A stretch of 34,886 nt of DNA. Source: Candidatus Gastranaerophilales bacterium. Its GTDB lineage: Bacteria > Cyanobacteriota > Vampirovibrionia > Gastranaerophilales > Gastranaerophilaceae. Positions 24,314 through 30,666 of this stretch are shown one piece after another. The stretch covers positions 1-34,886 of the forward strand of contig CALUYC010000002.1 of assembly GCA_944324895.1 (NCBI GenBank), read 5' to 3'. Position 1 is the first letter of the stretch. Each line of letters opens with the position of its first letter. Made by a program: the position numbers and the translations under genes. The notes under the pieces were generated by a model that did not search any database, had not been told where the DNA came from, and saw nothing but the letters and a program-made list of their open reading frames with translations.

Positions 24314-24321
24314 TATAAAAT
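24314..24321 (+). promoter_or_regulatory. -10-like element, near-leaderless
   Basis: TATAAAAT with 6 bases before the ATG at 24328 and no Shine-Dalgarno between. If this is the promoter, the transcript starts at or next to the start codon. The -35 region is not convincing. Confidence 0.4.
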
Positions 24322-24327
24322 ACAATT

Positions 24328-24696
24328 ATGAATTTGAGGATTTTATTAACTTTTATATTCATATGCGCGCAACTGTTCTTTTACAGTGCGCTTTGTGCAG
24401 ATAATCATAGTGAGTATAAAAAAAATCTTCTGGTTGAGAAAAACTTTATTATTGATGCCGAAAAAAATGGCATGCTTAATAAAAGCTCTAATGACGGGCA
24501 TTTTGTGTGCCAAAATAATTCTCTAAAATCAATAACCTCTCATAAAGAGTCTAATAATGGTTTTATAAGTTCAGTTGCTCCGTCTTTCAGGTTTGATTTT
24601 TCAAAAAAAGTTAGTTATTTTTATAAAAATAATTTTTTAACAATTAATTGCACTAAACTCGTATACTTGACCGAAATTAACCGTCGTGCTCCTTAA
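24328..24696 (+). CDS. Small exported protein, unknown
   Basis: A 122-aa protein with a strong signal peptide (hydrophobic core at about 5-20, possible cleavage after LCA at 23). The mature part is polar, Asn/Ser/Lys-rich with two cysteines (in FVCQNN and INCTK) that could form a disulfide, and Phe/Tyr-rich toward the end (FRFDFSKKVSYFYKNNF). I see no known domain. It lacks a ribosome binding site and would rely on the near-leaderless start proposed at 24314. It follows the activase gene by 22 bases, so readthrough from the one-carbon operon is also possible. A real gene is likely because of the signal peptide, but evidence is limited. Confidence 0.6.
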   Translation: MNLRILLTFIFICAQLFFYSALCADNHSEYKKNLLVEKNFIIDAEKNGMLNKSSNDGHFVCQNNSLKSITSHKESNNGFISSVAPSFRFDFSKKVSYFYKNNFLTINCTKLVYLTEINRRAP

Positions 24697-24713
24697 AAAT
24701 ATACGTTTTTAAG
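24692..24713 (+). terminator. Weak AT-rich hairpin, possible terminator
   Basis: CTTAAAAA (24692-24699) pairs with TTTTTAAG (24706-24713) across a 6-base loop. It overlaps the stop codon of the small exported protein. The stem is AT-rich and lacks a T-tract after it, so termination would be weak at best. Confidence 0.3.
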
Positions 24714-24743
24714 TTTAAACAGTATATGATAAAGGAGAAAATA

Positions 24744-24998
24744 ATGGAAAATGTAATTCAAGCCGTCTCTGACGGTGTAATTATTACTATTGTTGGTATG
24801 CTTGTAGTATTTGCCTTTTTGACAATTATGGTCATTGCCATGGATATTACATCGAGCATTGTTGCTTATTTGAACAAAAAGTTTCCGCCAAAAGTGGTTG
24901 AAACAACAACAACTAAAAAAAGACCACAAACAAACGAAGAAGAAATGGTTGCAGTTGCAATAGCTTCTATTTTAAATTTACAAAGGAGCGGGAGATAA
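24744..24998 (+). CDS. OadG-like sodium-pump gamma subunit
   Basis: An 84-aa protein with one membrane helix near the N-terminus (about 11-34, IITIVGMLVVFAFLTIMVIAM) and a polar linker (TTTTKKRPQTNEE), ending in EEMVAVAIASILNLQ. This is the architecture of OadG/MmdD, the small gamma subunit that assembles Na+-pumping oxaloacetate or methylmalonyl-CoA decarboxylases; the end matches their EEVVAVIAAALAA-like tail. The ATG at 24744 is preferred over an upstream one at 24726 because AAAGGAG lies between them. The usual partners (OadA, OadB) are absent. Instead it is 3 bases from an ArsB/NhaD-type transporter, with which it may form a complex. Confidence 0.75.
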   Translation: MENVIQAVSDGVIITIVGMLVVFAFLTIMVIAMDITSSIVAYLNKKFPPKVVETTTTKKRPQTNEEEMVAVAIASILNLQRSGR

Positions 24999-25001
24999 AA
25001 C

Positions 25002-26330
25002 ATGCTGGAAACATTTCAAAATTTTGTAAGCGCAAATGCTGTAGCGTTTAGCGCGGGGCTCTTAATTCTTGCCTATATTTTTATAGCGCTAGAGAAAATT
25101 CCAAAGGTTACAATAGCGCTTATTGGCGCAGTTATTGCGATTTTATTAAATCTTGTCAGTCAAACAAAAACGATTGATGGGGTTATAAATCCGCATTATT
25201 TTATTAATTTTGTTGATTTCAACGTAATATTTTTACTTGTTTCAATGATGATAATTGTTGCAATTACTACTCGCAGCGGTATTTTTAACTGGATTGCAAA
25301 TGAACTTTTAAAATTTACAAAAGGTCATCCTGTAAAAGTTCTTTTTATGTTATCAATTTTCACTGCTGCTGTAAGTGCACTTTTGGATAATGTAACAACA
25401 GTTATTTTAATCTTGCCGATTACTTTTGCCATTGCAAAAAAATTAGACATAAACCCTTTGCCTTTTTTAATAGTAGAGATTTTTGCATCTAACATTGGCG
25501 GTACGGCAACACTTATAGGCGATCCGCCAAATATTATAATAGGTTCCGCTGCAGGTTTTTCTTTTATGGATTTTATAAAAGAATTAACCGGAATTGTAGC
25601 GATTATTTTGCTTGCAGTTGTCACAACAATGTATTTCTTGTTTAGAAAACAGCTTGTAACAACTGAAGAAAAAATGAAATCCGTTATGGAAATTGATAAT
25701 TCAAAAACTATTGAGGATATACCTCTTATGATAAGGGCACTTGTGGTGCTTTCACTTGTCATATTGGGCTTTGTTTTGCATGATACATTGCATATAGAAA
25801 CAAGCATTGTCGCAATGATGGGCGCTTGTGTACTTTTACTTTTTGAAAAACCGACAGATATTTTGCGCGATGTTGAGTGGAATGCCATATTTTTCTTTAT
25901 CGGATTATTTATTATTATAGGTGCACTTGAAGCGTCAGGTGGTATAAAACTTATGGCGCAATGGCTTATTGACGTTACTCAAGGTTCAAAAGCGCTCACT
26001 TGCTCTTTAGTATTATGGATTTCAGGTATTGCCTCAGGTATTATCGATAATATCCCATATACTGCTACAATGGCGCCTTTAATTGCAGAAATTGAGCGTG
26101 AATTGGGCAGTGCTTACGCTTATCCTATTTGGTGGTCACTGTCCCTTGGCGCTTGCCTTGGCGGTAACTTAACCATAATTGGTGCTGCAGCTAATGTTTA
26201 TGTGTCTGAAAATGCTGCAAATAACGGTTATCCGATAGGATTTTTGCACTTTATGAAATATGGTGCAATTTGTGTCTTTATTTCGCTTATTTTAAGCAGC
26301 GCTTATATTTACCTTAGATTTTTAATGTAG
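25002..26330 (+). CDS. ArsB/NhaD-superfamily ion transporter
   Basis: A 442-aa polytopic membrane protein of the ion-transporter superfamily that includes ArsB, NhaD and the mammalian P protein. Two inverted halves are visible, each with a DN(V/I) helix-break motif (DNVTTVILILP at 129-139; IIDNIPYTATM in the second half) and a GGTATLIGDPPNIIIGSAA (166-184) or GGNLTIIGAAANVYVS counterpart. I count about 11-12 hydrophobic segments. The N-terminal half sits before a charged loop (RKQLVTTEEKMKS). The substrate (Na+/H+ exchange, arsenite, or a dicarboxylate) cannot be told from sequence. AAAGGAG precedes the start, and the pairing with an OadG-like subunit suggests Na+ coupling as an inference. 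Confidence 0.85.
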   Translation: MLETFQNFVSANAVAFSAGLLILAYIFIALEKIPKVTIALIGAVIAILLNLVSQTKTIDGVINPHYFINFVDFNVIFLLVSMMIIVAITTRSGIFNWIANELLKFTKGHPVKVLFMLSIFTAAVSALLDNVTTVILILPITFAIAKKLDINPLPFLIVEIFASNIGGTATLIGDPPNIIIGSAAGFSFMDFIKELTGIVAIILLAVVTTMYFLFRKQLVTTEEKMKSVMEIDNSKTIEDIPLMIRALVVLSLVILGFVLHDTLHIETSIVAMMGACVLLLFEKPTDILRDVEWNAIFFFIGLFIIIGALEASGGIKLMAQWLIDVTQGSKALTCSLVLWISGIASGIIDNIPYTATMAPLIAEIERELGSAYAYPIWWSLSLGACLGGNLTIIGAAANVYVSENAANNGYPIGFLHFMKYGAICVFISLILSSAYIYLRFLM

Positions 26331-26341
26331 AAAGGCAATTA

Positions 26342-26446
26342 ATGAACGAATTTAAACACAATAACAAAGATGTGCTGATAGGTATTGGCATGTTTGTATT
26401 AATGGTTATATTCATGGCACTTTTAGCACATCTTTTAAATACATAG
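26342..26446 (+). CDS. 34-aa single-helix membrane peptide
   Basis: A tiny gene: MNEFKHNNKD followed by a hydrophobic helix VLIGIGMFVLMVIFMALLAH and a short tail LLNT, ending in TAG. AAAGG lies 6-10 bases before the ATG, it follows the transporter stop by 11 bases, and it ends just before a strong terminator, so it sits as the last gene of the 24744-26446 unit. A polar N-terminus with a membrane anchor is typical of small accessory subunits of transporters. Function is unknown, and a regulatory or stabilising partner of the transporter is an inference. Confidence 0.65.
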   Translation: MNEFKHNNKDVLIGIGMFVLMVIFMALLAHLLNT

Positions 26447-26450
26447 CTAC

Positions 26451-26476
26451 AAGGGAGCAAATTTGCTCCCTTTTTT
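26451..26476 (+). terminator. Strong intrinsic terminator of the transporter operon
   Basis: A perfect 22-base palindrome at 26451-26472 (AAGGGAGCA arms around AATT), followed by a T-run to 26476. It lies 4 bases after the stop codon of the 34-aa gene. Confidence 0.92.
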
Positions 26477-26477
26477 G

Positions 26478-26483
26478 TATAAT
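26478..26483 (+). promoter_or_regulatory. -10 element, probable leaderless start for mnmC-like gene
   Basis: TATAAT immediately after the terminator T-run and 7 bases before the ATG at 26491. A transcription start about 7 bases downstream falls on the start codon itself. No Shine-Dalgarno is present. The -35 position lies within the terminator palindrome and is not consensus. Confidence 0.5.
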
Positions 26484-26490
26484 AATTTTT

Positions 26491-27306
26491 ATGAAACATG
26501 CGCAAATTTTTAAAACGGATGATGGCTCAATAGGCTTGTACAATAAGGAATTAGATGAAATTTACCACTCTAGAGAAGGTGCGCAAAAAGAAAGTATTGA
26601 AAAATTCATAATTCCATCTGACTTTGAAAAAAGAACCAAAAACACCTCTTGTGTGCGCCTTTTAGATGTTTGTTACGGCATCGGTTATAATTCAAAAAAT
26701 GCCCTTTGTTATTATAAAAATTCAGATATTATAATTGACGCGTTGGAGTGGGATTTTGAGCTTGTTGAGTATTCAAAAACGGCAGATTTTTATTTGTCTG
26801 AAATTAATGAGTTTTTAAGGGGCGAAAAAAAGCTTGGTAATTTAAAAATAAATTTTTATATTGATGATGCAAGAAAAAGTATTTTAAAGTTGAATAAACC
26901 GTATGATGTTATTTTTCTTGATGCGTTTGCGCCAAATAAGTTGCCTACTTTATGGTCAGTTGAGTTTTTTGCACAATTAAAAAGACTGCTTTTACCAGAT
27001 GGCATACTTGTAACTTATTGCAGCGCACAGCCTGTCAGAAAGGCTATGAGTTTAAACGGTTTTTGTTTAGGAAAAATGCTTGATGAAAAAAATCATTCCT
27101 ATGTTACCATTGCAACTTTGGATGAAAAATTAATAAAATTCCCTCTTGACGAGTTTGAGCTTGGTTTAATGAACACAAAGGCGGGAATTCCCTACAGAGA
27201 TGAGAATTTAAACTCAAGCGCAGAAGAAATGTTTAAAAAACGCGAGAGTGAAGTCAAAAATTCTAATCTTAAAGGTGCAAGTGCATATTTAAGAAAAATG
27301 CGCTGA
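26491..27306 (+). CDS. MnmC-like SAM-dependent methyltransferase (MnmC2 domain)
   Basis: A 271-aa protein matching the methyltransferase half of MnmC, which methylates nm5U34 to mnm5U34 in certain tRNAs. It lacks the FAD oxidase half of E. coli MnmC, as in many bacteria. It has the N-terminal EIYHSREGAQKESIEKFI (23-40), the SAM-binding motif LLDVCYGIGYNS (57-68), acidic ribose site ALEWD (84-88) and the catalytic DVIFLDAFAPNKLPTLWS stretch (about 139-156). The C-terminal PYRDENLNSSAEEMFKKRESE matches family members that extend beyond the fold. It converges with the coiled-coil gene, their stop codons abutting. A TATAAT and no Shine-Dalgarno precede the start. Confidence 0.85.
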   Translation: MKHAQIFKTDDGSIGLYNKELDEIYHSREGAQKESIEKFIIPSDFEKRTKNTSCVRLLDVCYGIGYNSKNALCYYKNSDIIIDALEWDFELVEYSKTADFYLSEINEFLRGEKKLGNLKINFYIDDARKSILKLNKPYDVIFLDAFAPNKLPTLWSVEFFAQLKRLLLPDGILVTYCSAQPVRKAMSLNGFCLGKMLDEKNHSYVTIATLDEKLIKFPLDEFELGLMNTKAGIPYRDENLNSSAEEMFKKRESEVKNSNLKGASAYLRKMR

Positions 27307-30300
27307 TTATTCTTCGATATAAGCAACGATTTTTTCCATATACCCTTGAATTTTGTCGATTTTAACTTCCATTTCATCTATTCTGTTTGCAAGTTCTTTT
27401 GTTTGTTTCATATTTTCATATGTTACATCAATAAATGAATTTGGGTCGAAACCGTCTTGTTGCCTTTGTAAGAGTACGTTTAATTTTTCATCTAAATCTT
27501 CAAGATATGAAATTTGCCTTCTTGTTGCTTCATCAATTTTTGTACCGTCAGCAGATTTTTCAGAGCGGATAAGACGGGTTTTAATTTCTTCCATACTCAT
27601 TTTTTCTGCGTTTTCAATTTGCTGAGAAAGCCCTTCAAGTTTTTGTGCTGCAGATTTAAACCAAGCGTTCAGATGGTTTATGTTTGTTTCAAGAGTATGG
27701 TTTAATTTATTGTTTTCAATATTGATATTTTTTAATTCAATTAATCTGTTTATAAATTCTTTGTAATTATCGCCTTTAAGGTTTCTTTCAATGGTTAGCC
27801 TTAATTTTGCAATGTCAGATTCAACATCTTGCAGGGAATATGCATAACTTGTGTCATCATTTGTATTTATTATTCTGCTTATGTTTGAAGTAATTTTATT
27901 TATGTCATTTTCAACATTTGATATTTTTTGAATAATATTATAAGTTTCGACTTTTGCTTCATCGCTTTTTGCGTTGAATATGGTTTCTATACTTTCTTTT
28001 AAATCTTCACTTAAATTATTTTTTAAATATTCAACATTTGTAAGGTATTCATTTATTTTTGATAAATATTCATCAACATCAGGTTTTTTTTCTGTAGAAA
28101 ATTCGTCGTTTTTATCGGTAATTTCATTTAATTTATCTGAAATTTGTTCGCCCATTTCTTTTGTGAGCGTTTCAAGGTGTTCTTTTAAAAGTTCTATCGA
28201 TTCTTTTAATTCTTCATCTCTGTCTGAATTTATGGGCTCAAGTTTTTCATTTATTATTTCAATTCTGTGTAAAATTTCATTTTCAATTTCAAATTGCTGA
28301 GGTTCTTTTCTTATTAAAGTGTCAATTTTTTGTCTTATTTCAGAACCGTTGTTTTGAATTTCTTCTAAGAGTTCTTTTGCGTTGTGAATTTGTTGTTGGT
28401 TTGTGTGTTCTATTTTTTCAAGGATATTATTTATAACCTCGAGCACAACTTCATCGTTTGTTGAGGATTGTTTTTCAAGTATTTCGTTTATTTTTTCTTC
28501 TATAATTATAAAATTAGCTTTTGCATTTTTAGTACTTCCCAAAATGCCTTCAATTAAATCATTTTTAATTGAAACAAGCGCATCTTTAATTTCAGTGCCA
28601 TCTAAGTTTGAATTTTCTAATTTATCAAGGAAATTTTTGATTTCGCCTTTGTATTCTTCAAATTCTTTTGAAATATTGATGTTTATATTTTCAACACTTT
28701 CGATTAAATAGCTTGAAAGGTTTTGTATATCCACTTTGATTTCTGATAAAGGTGAATTTTGCGAGTTTTTAATGTCTTCAATGTAAGATTTAATTGTTTC
28801 AGATGTTTCTTTGAAATAATTTTTTAACTCTTGAGAATTTTGTGCATTTTCTTGTGTTAAATAACCTCTTAAAACTTCAAGTTTTTCTGATATTGCAGGT
28901 ATTGTATTGTTTAATTTTGCTAATATTTCAACATTTGTACTTGAAGCAGCACTTTTAAAGTTTTCTTTAATTTGTTCAAAAGAACTGTTTATGCTTGATG
29001 TTGTATCTTTTATATTTTGATTGATGATGTTTAGTTGTTCATCTATTGTTGTTTCTCTTAATTCTTTTAATGCCTTTTCAAGAGGCTCTTTAAGGGCATT
29101 TATATTGCCTTGGCTTGCAGATGAAATTTCTTCTTTTAAGCTTGCAAATTTTTCTTCAAAAGATTTTATATCATCTCTTAAATTATTTATTGCAAAATCA
29201 ACTTTGCGATTATTTTCACTGTCTTTGTTTTCAAGGGTTTTATCCAAGCTTGAAAATTCGCTGCTTATAAGTTCTACAATGCTTGATAGGGAATCTTTTG
29301 TAAGGGTTTTTAAACCGTTTTCGATGATTTTTATTTCATTTAAAATATCTTCTTTGGGCAGTTTTTGGATATTTTGTTCGATTAAATCCAATTTATTTTT
29401 TAAATTTAAAATGTCTTCGCTGATTTTTTGGGTTTTGTCAGCTGAAGATGTTTTAAGATTTTCTTGTATTTTTGCAATAAGCTCATCTTTGTTTGTTGTA
29501 TTTTGAAGGCTTAATTTGTCTATTAGTGTTTTAATTTCGCCTTTTAAGTTGTTTATATCTTCAAGTCCTGCATTTGCGGATAGCTTTGTCTCAATAGAAT
29601 TTATGGCATTTGCTACTTTTTGTGAATTTTGGTTTATTGTTTCATCAATATTGCCTTGAAGTTTATTAATATTTTCACTTACAAAATTAATGCCTTCTTT
29701 AATTTCTCCGACATCTTCTTTTGTGGCACTTTTTACAAGTCCGTCTTTTACTTCTTCAAAAGTGTTTGTAATTTGTTTAATGCCTTGCAAACTCTGGTCA
29801 AAAACCGCTTCTTTTGAATTAAAAGATTCAACAAGCCCTGTTAAGTCTCTGTATTTGTGGTCAATTATTGCAAGAGCCGAGATAATAGAATTAACATTGC
29901 TGTTAATAGTATCCAGCTCAAGTTGAATATCTGTTAATTCTTCTTTAGAATTAAAACCCTTAACTTGGTTTAAAAAGTCCGTAAAATTTTTATTTAGTGT
30001 GTGGGTTATATTTTCAAAACCGCGGCTAAAAACGTTAAATTCATTGCTTAATTTTACAATTTCATTAATTGGATTTGCAGATTTATTTGTTATTAAAGTT
30101 TGATTAATTTTTTGAAGAGCAATTTCTTGAGCACCCAATTTTGCATACATGTCAGTAACTTCGTTTAAAATTTTTGTTACTTCCATCGACATTTTAGGGT
30201 TGGCCAAACCTTGAGTCATTTGCTTTATAAGGTTTTCAAACCCTGTCAGCTGTTGGCGCATTTCAAGTTGTTTTTCTTCAAGAACTTTTTTGGTTTCGTT

Positions 30301-30471
30301 TACAATAACGCCGATAAACTTTTGATTGGTAAATTCAGAGGAATTTTCAAATTTTTGTGCAAGGCTTGTCATTAAATTATTAATTTCGCTTTGCGTTAAT
30401 GATGGTCTTGAATACAGACTTCTTATTGCGTCTGTAAGCTGTTCCAGTTTTACTTCAACGTTATCCGCCAT
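27307..30471 (-). CDS. 1054-aa cytoplasmic coiled-coil protein
   Basis: A very long helical protein with heptad-like patterns over almost its full length, rich in Glu, Lys, Asn, Ile and Leu. I found no cysteine, a single tryptophan (in NAWFKSAA), very few prolines, no signal peptide and no membrane segment, so it is cytosolic and probably filamentous. Weak internal repeats are visible: recurrent INEILEK, (I/L)KEGI and SINSS-type units every 60-100 residues, with low identity. The C-terminal quarter (about 900-1054) has a more ordered sequence (KSAAQKLEGLSQQIENAEK, then RRQISYLEDLDEKLN, ending MEKIVAYIEE) that could be the conserved head. A GAGGGA lies upstream of the ATG. An intermediate-filament-like or scaffold function is possible, but no specific family is recognised. 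Confidence 0.85.
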   Translation of the reverse strand: MADNVEVKLEQLTDAIRSLYSRPSLTQSEINNLMTSLAQKFENSSEFTNQKFIGVIVNETKKVLEEKQLEMRQQLTGFENLIKQMTQGLANPKMSMEVTKILNEVTDMYAKLGAQEIALQKINQTLITNKSANPINEIVKLSNEFNVFSRGFENITHTLNKNFTDFLNQVKGFNSKEELTDIQLELDTINSNVNSIISALAIIDHKYRDLTGLVESFNSKEAVFDQSLQGIKQITNTFEEVKDGLVKSATKEDVGEIKEGINFVSENINKLQGNIDETINQNSQKVANAINSIETKLSANAGLEDINNLKGEIKTLIDKLSLQNTTNKDELIAKIQENLKTSSADKTQKISEDILNLKNKLDLIEQNIQKLPKEDILNEIKIIENGLKTLTKDSLSSIVELISSEFSSLDKTLENKDSENNRKVDFAINNLRDDIKSFEEKFASLKEEISSASQGNINALKEPLEKALKELRETTIDEQLNIINQNIKDTTSSINSSFEQIKENFKSAASSTNVEILAKLNNTIPAISEKLEVLRGYLTQENAQNSQELKNYFKETSETIKSYIEDIKNSQNSPLSEIKVDIQNLSSYLIESVENININISKEFEEYKGEIKNFLDKLENSNLDGTEIKDALVSIKNDLIEGILGSTKNAKANFIIIEEKINEILEKQSSTNDEVVLEVINNILEKIEHTNQQQIHNAKELLEEIQNNGSEIRQKIDTLIRKEPQQFEIENEILHRIEIINEKLEPINSDRDEELKESIELLKEHLETLTKEMGEQISDKLNEITDKNDEFSTEKKPDVDEYLSKINEYLTNVEYLKNNLSEDLKESIETIFNAKSDEAKVETYNIIQKISNVENDINKITSNISRIINTNDDTSYAYSLQDVESDIAKLRLTIERNLKGDNYKEFINRLIELKNINIENNKLNHTLETNINHLNAWFKSAAQKLEGLSQQIENAEKMSMEEIKTRLIRSEKSADGTKIDEATRRQISYLEDLDEKLNVLLQRQQDGFDPNSFIDVTYENMKQTKELANRIDEMEVKIDKIQGYMEKIVAYIEE

Positions 30472-30666
30472 AAACCCTAAAATCCCTCTTTAAAAATCTC
30501 TTTTTTATTCGATATTTTAATATAAAAATAGTAATTTTCCTACTTTGTAAACCATATTCGAACCCATCTGTGTTACAATTCTTTACTTCAAGTTAAAAAA
30601 TTAAACTTTTTTTGATAGTATATACCATGTTATAAGGATAGATTACAGATAAGTGACGGTGGATAA
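30472..30666. promoter_or_regulatory. Divergent intergenic region, coiled-coil gene / GH13-like gene
   Basis: A 195-bp AT-rich gap holding the ribosome binding sites of both divergent genes. Toward the GH13-like gene there is a TTATAA at about 30630 and a GGTGG before the GTG start. No riboswitch, tRNA or palindromic operator was recognised. Confidence 0.4.

Noticed and set aside
24726-24743. Earlier ATG for the OadG-like gene
   Set aside because: An AAAGGAG lies between the two ATGs at the right distance for the second one, so the first would place the ribosome binding site inside the coding region.
25325-25888. 187-codon open frame antisense to the transporter gene
   Set aside because: It lies wholly within a well-supported membrane protein gene; its composition mirrors that gene, and it has no recognisable domain.
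29021-29506. 161-codon open frame antisense to the coiled-coil gene, rich in Ser and Phe
   Set aside because: The Ser/Phe/Leu bias is what the reverse complement of Glu/Lys-rich coiled-coil codons gives; there is no ribosome binding site or domain.
30541-30600. A GGGTTCGAAT sequence on the minus strand, resembling a tRNA T-loop
   Set aside because: The flanking bases do not form the five-pair T stem, and no acceptor, anticodon or D arm could be found around it.
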